Part shown: positions 6,101 to 13,626 of the stretch, piece after piece
Numbering within the stretch: the stretch's first letter is position 1
Layout: each line of letters opens with the position of its first letter
The notes under the pieces: model-generated
The model's input: only the letters and a program-made list of their open reading frames with translations
What the model was told of the DNA's origin: nothing
The model's database searches: none
Made by a program: the position numbers and the translations under genes
Assembly: GCA_026785745.1 (NCBI GenBank)
Contig: JAJAZO010000037.1
Span: 1 to 14,794 of the forward strand
Length of the DNA stretch: 14,794 bases
Direction of reading: 5' to 3'
From: Chitinophagaceae bacterium
Lineage (GTDB): Bacteria; Bacteroidota; Bacteroidia; Chitinophagales; Chitinophagaceae

Positions 6101-8443
6101 ATGTCAAACGACCTCCGAAAGCAACAGGCCCTCGAATATCATTCCAAAGGAAGACCTGGTAAAATAGAAGTAGTCCCCACCAAAGAAGCAAAAACACAAA
6201 GAGATCTCTCTCTTGCTTATTCTCCCGGTGTGGCAGCTCCCTGTTTGGAAATTGCTGCTGATGTAGAGAATGTATATAAATACACCGCCAAGGGAAATTT
6301 GGTCGCCGTTATCAGTAATGGTACGGCTGTACTTGGCCTCGGCAACATCGGTCCCGAAGCCAGTAAACCGGTAATGGAAGGCAAAGGTGTTCTCTTTAAA
6401 ATATTTGCTGATATAGATGTATTTGACATTGAGATCAATGAAACAGATCCTATAAAGTTTGTGCAGATCGTAAAAGCATTAGAACCAACTTTCGGTGGCA
6501 TCAACCTCGAAGACATTAAAGCCCCGGAATGTTTTTACATTGAAACAGAACTAAAAAAAATACTAAACATTCCGGTGATGCATGATGACCAGCATGGCAC
6601 TGCTATCATCAGCGCAGCAGCATTACTGAATGCACTGGAAATCCAGAAAAAGAAAATTGAGAAGGTAAAATTTGTAGTGAATGGTGCCGGTGCAGCAGCG
6701 ATGGCCTGCATCATGTTGTATGAGTCATTAGGTGCTAAACATGAAAATTTTTTATTGTTTGATAGAAAAGGAGTGCTACATAAAGGAAGAACCGAGTTGG
6801 AAGATTTCAAATTGAAATTTGCTAATGCAAAAGGTGAAATGACACTGGCACAAGCCATGAAAGATGCTGATGTGTTTATTGGTTTGAGTGCAGGTAATTG
6901 TGTTACTGCTGATATGGTGAAAAGCATGGCAAAAAATCCTATCGTATTTGCAATGGCTAATCCCGACCCGGAAATAAGTTGGGAAGATGCAACCAGTGCA
7001 AGGAAGGATATCATCATGGCGACAGGACGCAGCGATTATCCTAACCAGGTAAATAATGTATTGGGCTTCCCTTATATATTTCGTGGGGCATTAGATGTAA
7101 GGGCTACTCAAATTAATGAAGCCATGAAGATGGCTGCTGTAAAAGCATTGGCAGAGCTGACAAAAACACCTGTGCCCGATATTGTGAACATGGCCTACAA
7201 CGAAAAGAGTATTGTATTTGGCGAAAACTATATCATTCCCAAACCGCTTGACCCAAGATTATTAGCCACTGTTGCCCCGGCTGTTGCCAAAGCTGCTATG
7301 GAAAGTGGTGTTGCAAAACAACCGATAGGAAACTGGGAAACGTATGTTACCGACCTGAACAAACGATTGGGCCTCGATAACCAGGTAATGAGGGTAATTG
7401 GCAACAAAGCCCGTCGTGACCCGAAACGTATTGTTTTTGCAGAAGCAGACAACATTAAAATCCTGAAAGCAGCACAGATTGTTTTTGATGAAGGCATCGG
7501 TTACCCGATTTTGCTGGGCGATGAAATAAAAATTAAAAAAATGGCAGCCGCTAACGGTATTGATATTGAAGGCCTCCCCATTTTTGACCCCCGCAGCGAA
7601 GCCACGGAAGAAAGAAGGAATAAATATTTCGAAATATTTTTTGCAAAAAGGGGCCGCCGGGGTTTCAATGCCTATGAAGCAAAGAAAGTGATGCGGGATC
7701 GCAACTATTACGGTTGTATGATGGTAGAATGTGGTGATGCTGATGCAATGATTTCAGGTCTGGCAAAAAATTATCCTGATACCATTAGACCGGCATTGCA
7801 AACTATCGGCACAGAGGAAGGAGTAAAGAAAATCGCCGGTATGTATTTAATGCTTACAAAAAAGGGGCCTTTGTTCCTTGCCGACACAACAGTGAATTTC
7901 AATCCAACCGCAGAAGAGCTGGCGGAGATTACATTGATGGTAGCGAAAGAAGTACGCAACTTTAATATCATTCCCCGCATCGCAATGCTGAGCTATTCCA
8001 ACTTTGGCAGCAGTAATTCTCCTGAAGCTCAATTAGTAGCCAGAGCAAGAAAAATAGTGAAAGAAAAAATGCCAACGCTACTGGTAGATGGAGAAATGCA
8101 GGCAAGTGTGGCCTTCAATAAAGAATTGATGAAAGAAAATTATCCCTTTAGTGAATTAGCAGACAAAGATGTGAACACTCTTATTTTTCCAAACCTTGCC
8201 TCAGGAAACATTGCATACAACTTATTAAAAGAATTAGAAACCGCAGATGCAGTTGGCCCGATATTACTGGGTTTAAAGAAGCCAGTACATATTCTTCAAC
8301 TCGGATCATCAGTAAGAAGCATCATTAATATGGCATTAGTTGCCGTGGTAGATGCCCAAATAAAAAGCAAGATTGCCACCGATGAAATTGTAAAAAAATC
8401 CCGGTGGTGGAAACGCTTCAGAAAAGTAAATAAGGATTTATAA
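6101..8443 (+). CDS. maeB: NADP-dependent malic enzyme with C-terminal phosphotransacetylase-like domain
   Basis: Cytosolic oxidative decarboxylation of malate to pyruvate with reduction of NADP, supplying NADPH and pyruvate. The 780 residues match the MaeB hybrid class. Malic domain (about 1-425): catalytic Tyr40 in [10 protein letters not shown], Lys95 in MEGKGVLFK, metal ligands at NLEDI (Glu137/Asp138) and MHDDQHGT (Asp163), dinucleotide-binding GAGAAA (195-200) and MANPDPE (285-291). Pta-like domain (about 430-760): [10 protein letters not shown] (545-554), GEMQASVAF (664-672), SGNIAYNLL (701-709), PILLGLKKP (720-728). In studied MaeB proteins this domain lacks transacetylase activity and senses acetyl-CoA, linking flux to acetyl-CoA level; that is family knowledge. 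It stands alone, with 144 bases upstream and a terminator downstream. A possible weak -7 TACATTGC lies at 6047-6054. Confidence 0.96.
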   Translation: MSNDLRKQQALEYHSKGRPGKIEVVPTKEAKTQRDLSLAYSPGVAAPCLEIAADVENVYKYTAKGNLVAVISNGTAVLGLGNIGPEASKPVMEGKGVLFKIFADIDVFDIEINETDPIKFVQIVKALEPTFGGINLEDIKAPECFYIETELKKILNIPVMHDDQHGTAIISAAALLNALEIQKKKIEKVKFVVNGAGAAAMACIMLYESLGAKHENFLLFDRKGVLHKGRTELEDFKLKFANAKGEMTLAQAMKDADVFIGLSAGNCVTADMVKSMAKNPIVFAMANPDPEISWEDATSARKDIIMATGRSDYPNQVNNVLGFPYIFRGALDVRATQINEAMKMAAVKALAELTKTPVPDIVNMAYNEKSIVFGENYIIPKPLDPRLLATVAPAVAKAAMESGVAKQPIGNWETYVTDLNKRLGLDNQVMRVIGNKARRDPKRIVFAEADNIKILKAAQIVFDEGIGYPILLGDEIKIKKMAAANGIDIEGLPIFDPRSEATEERRNKYFEIFFAKRGRRGFNAYEAKKVMRDRNYYGCMMVECGDADAMISGLAKNYPDTIRPALQTIGTEEGVKKIAGMYLMLTKKGPLFLADTTVNFNPTAEELAEITLMVAKEVRNFNIIPRIAMLSYSNFGSSNSPEAQLVARARKIVKEKMPTLLVDGEMQASVAFNKELMKENYPFSELADKDVNTLIFPNLASGNIAYNLLKELETADAVGPILLGLKKPVHILQLGSSVRSIINMALVAVVDAQIKSKIATDEIVKKSRWWKRFRKVNKDL

Positions 8444-8464
8444 ATTATCAGTGTCATTTACTGA

Positions 8465-8504
8465 AGAAAAGCCAATGGCGAATCGCTTCTGGCTTTTCTC
8501 TTTT
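8465..8504 (+). terminator. Terminator after maeB
   Basis: Perfect 10-bp stem AGAAAAGCCA (8465-8474) with TGGCTTTTCT (8490-8499) around a 15-base loop, followed by CTTTTC. It lies 21 bases after the maeB stop. Its right arm overlaps the -33 box of the mlaE promoter. Confidence 0.75.
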
Positions 8505-8519
8505 CATCCTGTATCTTAG
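8488..8519 (+). promoter_or_regulatory. Promoter for the mlaE-mlaF-DUF4198 operon
   Basis: TCTG (8488-8491), 20 bases, then TATCTTAG (8512-8519), one mismatch from TAnnTTTG. Nine bases separate it from ATG 8529, giving a very short leader. The TCTG at the -33 position is the same variant as in front of the M20 and sucD genes. Confidence 0.5.
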
Positions 8520-8528
8520 CGTTATAAT

Positions 8529-9272
8529 ATGACTATTTTCAGTGACATTGGCCGTTACCTCTTTATGATAAAAGGCATGTTTTCCCGGCCGGAAAATGGG
8601 AGGATGTATTGGAAAGAATTCATTCACCAGTGTACAGAGATTGGTTTTGGTTCATTGGGCATTGTGGCCATTATTTCTGTTTTTATAGGTGCTGTTTCCA
8701 CTATTCAAACAGCCTATCAGCTGGTCAGCCCTTTGATTCCACCGTCTACTATTGCCCAAATTGTACGGGATACCGTAATCCTGGAATTTGCGCCGACACT
8801 TGTCTGTATTGTTTTGGCCGGTGTAGCAGGTAGCCGTATTGCCAGTGAACTGGGCAATATGAGGGTAAGTGAACAAATTGATGCACTCGAAATAATGGGC
8901 ATCAACACCAAAACATATTTGATACTACCAAAAATTGCAGCATCATTGTTAATGATTCCATTACTGGTTGTTCTCGCTATGGCATTGGGCATCTGGGGTG
9001 GCAGGCTGGCAGCCACTGCCTCCGGTATTATTTCCGGAAGTATTTATGATAAGGGTCTGCTCGAATTTTTTGTGCCGTTTAATGTCATTTTCGCTTTAAT
9101 AAAAGCTTACGTTTACTCTTTTATCATTGCCAGCATCCCGGCATTTTACGGTTATTATGTACAAGGTGGGGCATTGGAAATAGGAAAGGCCAGTACCAAA
9201 GCGGTGGTGGTAAGTTGCATCTTAATATTATTTGCTGATTATTTATTGTCGGCATTATTATTACCTACCTAA
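8529..9272 (+). CDS. mlaE: MlaE-like ABC transporter permease (lipid transport)
   Basis: Inner-membrane permease of the MlaE/YrbE family, which moves phospholipid between inner and outer membranes with an MlaF-type ATPase and an MCE protein. The 247 residues and about five hydrophobic segments (roughly 44-62, 84-100, 136-158, 185-205, 225-245) fit. The signature cytoplasmic loop ASELGNMRVSEQIDALEI runs from 105 to 122. The N-terminal 30 residues are amphipathic, as expected of the interfacial helix. ATG 8529 follows a promoter-like site. An mlaF-like gene starts 44 bases later, but no MCE/MlaD gene is in the window; a DUF4198 gene takes the third place. Direction of lipid flow cannot be inferred. 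Confidence 0.93.
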   Translation: MTIFSDIGRYLFMIKGMFSRPENGRMYWKEFIHQCTEIGFGSLGIVAIISVFIGAVSTIQTAYQLVSPLIPPSTIAQIVRDTVILEFAPTLVCIVLAGVAGSRIASELGNMRVSEQIDALEIMGINTKTYLILPKIAASLLMIPLLVVLAMALGIWGGRLAATASGIISGSIYDKGLLEFFVPFNVIFALIKAYVYSFIIASIPAFYGYYVQGGALEIGKASTKAVVVSCILILFADYLLSALLLPT

Positions 9273-9284
9273 ATATAAAATCTA

Positions 9285-9316
9285 ACAGCTTATGGCTAAA
9301 AGCCAACAGCTTTATT
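9285..9316 (+). repeat. Short hairpin and AACAGCTT direct repeat between mlaE and mlaF
   Basis: TGGCT (9293-9297), AAA, AGCCA (9301-9305) form a small hairpin, flanked by AACAGCTT at 9284-9291 and again at 9305-9312. It sits just before the mlaF ATG (9317) and may modulate its translation. ACAGCTTAT from this site recurs in three other intergenic positions of the window. Confidence 0.4.
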
Positions 9317-10168
9317 ATGATTGAAGTAAAAAATATTAAAAAGAGTTTTGGCGACAAAACGGTGATACAGGATGTAAGTTCTGTAATGAAAGCCGGGCAA
9401 TGCAACCTTATTATCGGTTCCAGCGGCAGTGGTAAAACTGTACTGATGAAATGTATGGTAGGATTGTTTGAACCAGATGATGGTGATGTACTTTATGGTG
9501 GTCAAAATTTTACCGTCATGAAAGGTGCAGACAAAACAGAAATACGAAAAGAAATAGGTATGCTATTCCAGGGCTCCGCTTTGTTCGACAGCCAGACGGT
9601 GGAACAGAATGTAATGTTTCCCCTGAATATGTTTACGAAAGACACTCACAAAAAGAAACTGGACAGGGTAAATGAAGTACTGAACCGGGTAAACCTTGTC
9701 GACTCTAATAAAAAATTTCCTTCGGAGTTGAGCGGTGGTATGAAAAAAAGAGTAGCTCTGGCCAGGGCCATTGTATTAAATCCCAAATATCTTTTTTGTG
9801 ATGAGCCTAACTCCGGTCTCGATCCTCAAACATCACTTGTAATTGATAAACTGATACAGGAAATAACTGTTGAATATAATATTACAACTGTCATCAATAC
9901 CCACGACATGAACAGTGTGATGGAAATTGGAAATTATATTCTTTATATGTACCAGGGAAACAAAGAATGGGAAGGCACCAATAAAGAAATCATCTTTAGT
10001 AAAAATCAACGGTTGAATGACTTCATTTTCGCCTCCGAATTTTTACGGGATGCCAAAGACATGCGGATGCTCGAAGAAACCGGTAAAATTGCCAACGATA
10101 GGAATATGGATGAGTTACTGGGTACGGATGCCCCTACCCTTCTGCCTCCCCCGGATAAAGACAAATAA
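9317..10168 (+). CDS. mlaF: MlaF-like ABC transporter ATP-binding protein
   Basis: Cytoplasmic ATPase powering the MlaE permease. All nucleotide-binding motifs are intact: Walker A GSSGSGKT (34-41), Q-loop Gln85 in LFQGSALFDS, signature LSGGM (138-142), Walker B YLFCDEP (Asp162, Glu163), D-loop SGLDP and switch His196 in NTHDM. QGSALFDS after the Q-loop and the LSGGMKKRVALARAI form are characteristic of the Mla/Ttg2A group. At 283 residues it has about 20-30 extra C-terminal residues, including a Pro-rich end (APTLLPPPDKDK). It lies 44 bases after mlaE and 7 bases before the DUF4198 gene, so the three are very likely one transcript. Confidence 0.94.
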   Translation: MIEVKNIKKSFGDKTVIQDVSSVMKAGQCNLIIGSSGSGKTVLMKCMVGLFEPDDGDVLYGGQNFTVMKGADKTEIRKEIGMLFQGSALFDSQTVEQNVMFPLNMFTKDTHKKKLDRVNEVLNRVNLVDSNKKFPSELSGGMKKRVALARAIVLNPKYLFCDEPNSGLDPQTSLVIDKLIQEITVEYNITTVINTHDMNSVMEIGNYILYMYQGNKEWEGTNKEIIFSKNQRLNDFIFASEFLRDAKDMRMLEETGKIANDRNMDELLGTDAPTLLPPPDKDK

Positions 10169-10175
10169 TCATCAC

Positions 10176-10973
10176 ATGAAAAAGCTGTTGCCATTACTTA
10201 CTCTTCTTTTTCTTTTTACACTGCTTTCTTCTCATGAATTCTGGTTGCAACCTGCTACATACATTTATAAAAAAGGGGATAAAGCAAATATCAGGTTCCG
10301 GGTAGGTGAAAATTTTGAAGGTGAGAACTGGGCAGGCAACCGGTCTAAAATAAATTTTCTTTCCTTGTACTTGAATGGTAAAAAAATCGATCTGTCAACC
10401 GCTATGTCTGACAATAAAGGTGACTCATTACAATATACTTTGCCGCAGGATGGAACTGCGGTAATTGTTTATAACGGTTTTAATTCATTTATCGAACTGG
10501 AACCAGCTAAATTCAATGCTTACCTCGAAGAAGACGGTTTGCGGGAAGCAATGAATTACCGGATAGAGCATAAGGAAACAGACAGTATGAGCCATGAATT
10601 TTATCAGCGCAGTGTAAAAACAATTCTGCAGATTGGTGAAAAGTATGATAGCTCTTTCAAAGAAGTTACTCCGCTTCCGCTTGACATCATACCCATGCAG
10701 CACCCCTATCTTGTCAAAGACAAGCAAAAGATGACGATGAAAGTCTTGTTCAACAAAAAGCCCTTGGCCGAACAACTTATCAAAATATGGTATCGGTCTG
10801 ATAATACAACGAAGATGGAAGAATTATTGACTGACGAAAACGGCCTTGTCAGTTTCAAAATAAAAAAATCGGGTTGCTGGATGGTAAGTACAGTAAAAAT
10901 GAAACATCTTGAAAATGATCCCTATGCGAATTGGCAAAGCTACTGGGGCAGTTGTACCTGGGGTTATCAATAA
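10176..10973 (+). CDS. Exported DUF4198-family protein
   Basis: A 265-residue exported protein. Residues 1-19 form a signal peptide (MKKLLPLL then a Leu/Phe-rich core), with a predicted mature end close to SHEFWLQP. His20 followed by WLQP is the hallmark of DUF4198 proteins, some of which sit with nickel or cobalt uptake genes or TonB receptors; metal binding is family-level inference. The C-terminal half has an Ig-like or carboxypeptidase-regulatory-like strand pattern (PLAEQLIKIWYRS, TDENGLVSFKI, SGCWMVSTVKM). ATG 10176 gives a clean signal peptide; the frame is open further upstream into mlaF (to 10017), but that part is a shadow. The gap to the mlaF stop is seven bases, a strong sign of co-transcription. 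Its role with MlaEF is unknown. Confidence 0.82.
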   Translation: MKKLLPLLTLLFLFTLLSSHEFWLQPATYIYKKGDKANIRFRVGENFEGENWAGNRSKINFLSLYLNGKKIDLSTAMSDNKGDSLQYTLPQDGTAVIVYNGFNSFIELEPAKFNAYLEEDGLREAMNYRIEHKETDSMSHEFYQRSVKTILQIGEKYDSSFKEVTPLPLDIIPMQHPYLVKDKQKMTMKVLFNKKPLAEQLIKIWYRSDNTTKMEELLTDENGLVSFKIKKSGCWMVSTVKMKHLENDPYANWQSYWGSCTWGYQ

Positions 10974-11006
10974 CCTTTAACAAACGATTTCATTCGTAAG
11001 CTGCAA

Positions 11007-11044
11007 GATGGAATAATATATGCTGAAGAAGCTATTATTCCATC
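11007..11044 (+). other. 38-base hairpin between the DUF4198 and lipoprotein genes
   Basis: Perfect 11-bp stem GATGGAATAAT (11007-11017) with ATTATTCCATC (11034-11044), and a further GCT/AGC pairing possible in the loop. What follows is ATTAAAAC, with no T-tract, so a rho-independent terminator is not well supported on this strand. It may stabilise the end of the mlaEF-DUF4198 mRNA or act in the leader of the lipoprotein gene 16 bases downstream. Confidence 0.5.
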
Positions 11045-11060
11045 ATTAAAACAACAGCTT

Positions 11061-11465
11061 ATGTACAAGATTTACTTTCCATTTATTTCTATTTTATTAA
11101 TTTCCTGCAGCACCAAGATCCGTTACATCGGCAAATCCCTTCCGCCAACAAAGAATGTAGAAGTTTTTATTGCCGAAAAATCTATAAAATCACATTTTGA
11201 TTTAATAGGGAAAGGCTACCTGAGCAAATTTGGGTTAAGCAGTCCTGATAAAATTCAAAAAAAAGCGGAAAAATTAGCGAGGGAAAAAGGAGCAGATGCA
11301 GTCCTCATTACTGATTACTACATAACAAATACTGAAGAAGTGAATATCAGCAGTATCTACAGAACTGATACTACCAATCATGGCATCATTACAACTGGAA
11401 ATACTACGGTGAAACCATCCATCGCCACTGGCTATAATATCCTCTTCTTAAAATATAATAAGTAA
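11061..11465 (+). CDS. Small predicted lipoprotein, function unknown
   Basis: A 134-residue protein with a short type II signal peptide: a hydrophobic stretch then the lipobox LISC, with Cys16 as the lipidation site. The mature part has one recognisable pattern, a helix [20 protein letters not shown] (62-81), followed by a strand LITDYYI. An A-x-x-x-GADAV turn of this kind occurs in several small envelope lipoproteins whose alpha/beta fold resembles RcsF or YbjQ-like domains; this is a weak analogy, not an assignment. The C-terminal half is Thr-rich. It lies between the mla block and sucD on the same strand with 87 bases upstream; sucD has its own promoter, so no operon link is implied. Confidence 0.7.
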   Translation: MYKIYFPFISILLISCSTKIRYIGKSLPPTKNVEVFIAEKSIKSHFDLIGKGYLSKFGLSSPDKIQKKAEKLAREKGADAVLITDYYITNTEEVNISSIYRTDTTNHGIITTGNTTVKPSIATGYNILFLKYNK

Positions 11466-11475
11466 GGTGTACGCT

Positions 11476-11506
11476 TCTGCACATTGTTTCATTTCCCTTA
11501 CTTTTG
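11476..11506 (+). promoter_or_regulatory. Promoter for sucD
   Basis: TCTG (11476-11479), 19 bases, then TACTTTTG (11499-11506), a full TAnnTTTG match. ATG 11528 lies 21 bases downstream. The alternative in-frame TTG start at 11504 falls inside the -7 box, which argues against it. Confidence 0.65.
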
Positions 11507-11527
11507 CCTGACTTAAACAACAGGCTA

Positions 11528-12421
11528 ATGAGCATTCTTGTCAATAAAAATTCGAAAGTATTAGTGCAGGGGTTTACCGGTACTGAAGGTACTTTTCATG
11601 CTACACAAATGATTGAATATGGCACTAATGTGGTGGGCGGCGTTACTCCCGGTAAAGGGGGCAGCACCCATCTTGACAAACCCGTGTTTAATACTGTGGC
11701 CGATTGTGTAAAAGCGACCAATGCCGATGTCAGTATCATATTTGTACCGCCTGCCTTTGCTGCTGATGCCGTTATGGAAGCCGCTGATGCAGGTATCAAA
11801 TTGGTGGTTTGCATTACCGAAGGCATACCTGTTCAGGATATGGTAAGAGTGAAAAATTATTTGCAGGGGAAAAGTACAAGATTGGTTGGCCCTAACTGCC
11901 CGGGTGTTATCACTGCCGGAGAATGTAAAGTCGGCATCATGCCCGGATTTGTATTTATTCCCGGCCGCATTGGTATTGTTTCAAAATCCGGCACACTTAC
12001 CTATGAAGCTGCTGACCAGGTAGCAAAAGCTGGTCTTGGTATTTCTACTGCAGTGGGTATCGGCGGCGATCCCATTATCGGAACTACCACTAAGGAAGCC
12101 GTAGAATTATTTATGAATGATGACAATACTGATGCAATAGTTATGATTGGTGAAATTGGTGGCGGTATGGAAGCAGAAGCAGCTAATTGGATTAAAGCAA
12201 ACGGAAATAAAAAACCGGTGGTTGGTTTTATTGCTGGTCAAACCGCACCTCCCGGTCGTCGTATGGGACATGCCGGTGCTATTGTTGGCGGAGCTGATGA
12301 TACAGCAGCAGCCAAAATGAAGATCATGTCTGAATGTGGTATTCATGTAGTAAGCAGCCCCGCCGATATTGGAAAGAAGATGGCTGAAGTGATACCCCCA
12401 TCCCCTAAAGGTGGGCTTTAA
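11528..12421 (+). CDS. sucD: Succinyl-CoA synthetase (ADP/GDP-forming) alpha subunit
   Basis: TCA-cycle enzyme subunit that binds CoA and carries the phosphohistidine; with the beta subunit (SucC, not in this window) it interconverts succinyl-CoA and succinate with ATP or GTP formation. The 297 residues begin with the family-standard [30 protein letters not shown] (37-45) and GPNCPGVI (121-128) form the CoA site, and active-site His248 lies in GRRMGHAGA. The ATG at 11528 is chosen over TTG 11504 because it matches orthologue starts and lies after the promoter. The last eight residues, PPSPKGGL (290-297), go beyond the normal end near KKMAEVI and coincide with a dispersed repeat, so the tail looks acquired. 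A strong terminator follows. SucD apart from SucC is, as I recall, common in Bacteroidota. Confidence 0.96.
   Translation: MSILVNKNSKVLVQGFTGTEGTFHATQMIEYGTNVVGGVTPGKGGSTHLDKPVFNTVADCVKATNADVSIIFVPPAFAADAVMEAADAGIKLVVCITEGIPVQDMVRVKNYLQGKSTRLVGPNCPGVITAGECKVGIMPGFVFIPGRIGIVSKSGTLTYEAADQVAKAGLGISTAVGIGGDPIIGTTTKEAVELFMNDDNTDAIVMIGEIGGGMEAEAANWIKANGNKKPVVGFIAGQTAPPGRRMGHAGAIVGGADDTAAAKMKIMSECGIHVVSSPADIGKKMAEVIPPSPKGGL
12395..12420 (-). repeat. Dispersed repeat overlapping the sucD 3' end
   Basis: CCCCCATCCCCTAAAGG and the following GTGGGCTTT match, in reverse complement, the CCCTTTAGGGG/GGGATGGGG core at 428-457, with a shorter interior. It supplies the last eight sense codons and most of the stop codon of sucD. 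This is the only copy in the window that lies inside a recognisable gene. Confidence 0.5.
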
Positions 12422-12444
12422 CAACCACAGCTTATACAAATTGA

Positions 12445-12480
12445 AAGCCTCTCCAAAAAAATGGAGAGGCTTCTTATTTT
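12445..12480 (+). terminator. Terminator of sucD, possibly bidirectional
   Basis: Perfect 10-bp stem AAGCCTCTCC (12445-12454) with GGAGAGGCTT (12463-12472), plus one A-T pair inside, an A-rich loop, then CTTATTTT. It lies 23 bases after the sucD stop. The facing DUF4476 gene ends at 12526, and the minus-strand side carries a TTTCAATTT run, so it could stop both transcripts. Confidence 0.88.
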
Positions 12481-12497
12481 AAAACTCTATAATACTC

Positions 12498-12513
12498 TCC
12501 GCCGGTTGGCGGA
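12498..12513 (-). repeat. Hairpin repeat, copy C, directly 3' of the DUF4476 gene
   Basis: TCCGCC (12498-12503) and GGCGGA (12508-12513) form a perfect 6-bp stem with a 4-base loop. On the minus strand it reads TCCGCCAACCGGCGGAGAG, matching copy B apart from the loop, and ending in the same GGCGGAGAG; the ACTTAGGT tail is not conserved. It starts 12 bases after the DUF4476 stop, in the same orientation to that gene as copies A and B to theirs. Confidence 0.5.
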
Positions 12514-12525
12514 ATTGGGGTGTAA

Positions 12526-13302
12526 TTATTGGGATTGACGGATAAAACCGGCCAGGTCATCTTTACTGCTGCTGAATGTCAATGCATCATTTAACTGGTA
12601 GTAATTCTGCTTGTCCACTGTTTTGCGGTAAGCATATTTTGCTACTTCCAGTTTATTGTTTTCAAAAGTGAAGAGCATTGCCAGTTCTTTTACCTGTTGA
12701 GTAGTAAAGTTGTTTTTGTCAATGATGGTTTTAGCAGATATCAGCCTGTTATTTTCAAACCATTCCTTGCGGATTTGGTCTTTAACCACTTCAAAATCCC
12801 GGCTGTTCATTACATTACCATAGCCATTGTTCCAGCCCCCACCATTGCCGTTATCATCTTCATTGTAGTAACCATCGGTACGGTCCATACGTTGTTCGTC
12901 TACAAATACTTTACCAAACCTGTTTACGGTAATGTCAGTATGGAAACCTCTCTTGATGTAAACCGAACTTGCATAAATTACCTCCTGGCGTTGTCCAAAT
13001 AGTCCGCCACCATTTCTGCTTCTATCATCATTTGCGCCTCTTTCATTGTTTCTGTACCTTTCATCATCTCTGTTCCAATCCCTGCTTCTCTTTTTTTCAC
13101 GGAAAATTTTTACCTGGTGATAGCCTTCAGCAATATTGCTAAGTGTAACACTGTTGTCCTGCATAGTAAACCTGCGGCCATCTATTTCAATTTTCAGGTC
13201 TGTGCTATTACTGACGGTGGAGATGCTCAGGCGGCTGCCATCATAAGCCAGCAATGAAAGAGAAAACAGTGAACTTAATAAAAGTGTAGAAATTTTTTTC
13301 AT
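12526..13302 (-). CDS. Secreted DUF4476-domain protein
   Basis: A 258-residue exported protein, minus strand. Residues 1-19 are a signal peptide (MKKISTLLLSSLFSLSLLA). Residues 24-70 and about 105-135 form a beta-rich PEGA-like segment (LKIEIDGRRF, GYHQVKIF, VYIKRGFHTDITVN), interrupted by a charged Arg/Asp/Asn-rich stretch (70-100). A Gly/Asn-rich linker (143-166) leads into the C-terminal domain (about 167-256), recognised as DUF4476 by SRDFEVVKDQI, FTTQQVKELAMLFTFENNKLEVAKYAY and a final helix near DDLAGFI. DUF4476 proteins are frequent in Bacteroidota and, to my knowledge, have no established function. The gene has its own promoter (13325-13355), faces sucD, and is divergent from the alpha-2-macroglobulin-like gene. 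Confidence 0.85.
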   Translation of the reverse strand: MKKISTLLLSSLFSLSLLAYDGSRLSISTVSNSTDLKIEIDGRRFTMQDNSVTLSNIAEGYHQVKIFREKKRSRDWNRDDERYRNNERGANDDRSRNGGGLFGQRQEVIYASSVYIKRGFHTDITVNRFGKVFVDEQRMDRTDGYYNEDDNGNGGGWNNGYGNVMNSRDFEVVKDQIRKEWFENNRLISAKTIIDKNNFTTQQVKELAMLFTFENNKLEVAKYAYRKTVDKQNYYQLNDALTFSSSKDDLAGFIRQSQ

Positions 13303-13626
13303 GTTTTTTGATTTTAGGGTTATTCAAACTTATTCCTGTTCCACTTATTTCCAAAGCCGTGCCACCGTGCCAAAAAACGATTCAACAAAATGTTAAAGGA
13401 ATTCGATGATAAAAAAATAAAATGCAGGTTTATGCCGGAGTAGCTGCCCATCAGGGGTTTCAGGCATTGTATATATGATGCGATAAGGCATGAAATATTT
13501 TTCAAACTTTAAATACCCTGTTGCACGGATATATCTGCAATAAGATTTTTACATTTATGAAATTCCTTCTCTTCCGGCATCATATCATCGCATAAGATTA
13601 ATTACCTTGTATAAAATTATACCAGC
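13303..13626. other. Divergent intergenic region
   Basis: 324 bases between the minus-strand DUF4476 gene and the plus-strand alpha-2-macroglobulin-like gene. The left end holds the DUF4476 promoter. Near the right end TACCTTGT (13603-13610) is an imperfect -7 box 16 bases before ATG 13627. The middle is AT-rich and contains scattered matching pieces in opposite orientation (ATGCCGGA at 13432-13439 against TCCGGCAT at 13573-13580), too short to call a repeat. I see no gene or RNA in it; a 61-codon minus-strand frame lacks any support. Confidence 0.5.
13325..13355 (-). promoter_or_regulatory. Promoter for the DUF4476 gene
   Basis: On the minus strand: TTTG (13355 to 13352), 19 bases, then TAAGTTTG (13332 to 13325). 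Both boxes match the Bacteroidota consensus exactly, including spacing. The start codon is at 13302, giving a leader of roughly 15-18 bases. This is the best promoter match in the window. Confidence 0.75.

Noticed and set aside
6535..7017. Minus-strand frame of 160 codons
   Set aside because: Antisense to the malic enzyme domain, whose catalytic motifs are all in the plus-strand frame.
10017..10175. Upstream extension of the DUF4198 frame into mlaF
   Set aside because: It would overlap the conserved mlaF 3' end and bury the clear signal peptide that starts at ATG 10176.
11504..11527. Alternative TTG start for sucD
   Set aside because: The codon falls inside the TACTTTTG promoter box, and orthologues begin with the [10 protein letters not shown] segment encoded from ATG 11528.
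13320..13505. Minus-strand frame of 61 codons in the divergent spacer
   Set aside because: It overlaps the DUF4476 promoter, has no recognisable motif and no likely start signal.
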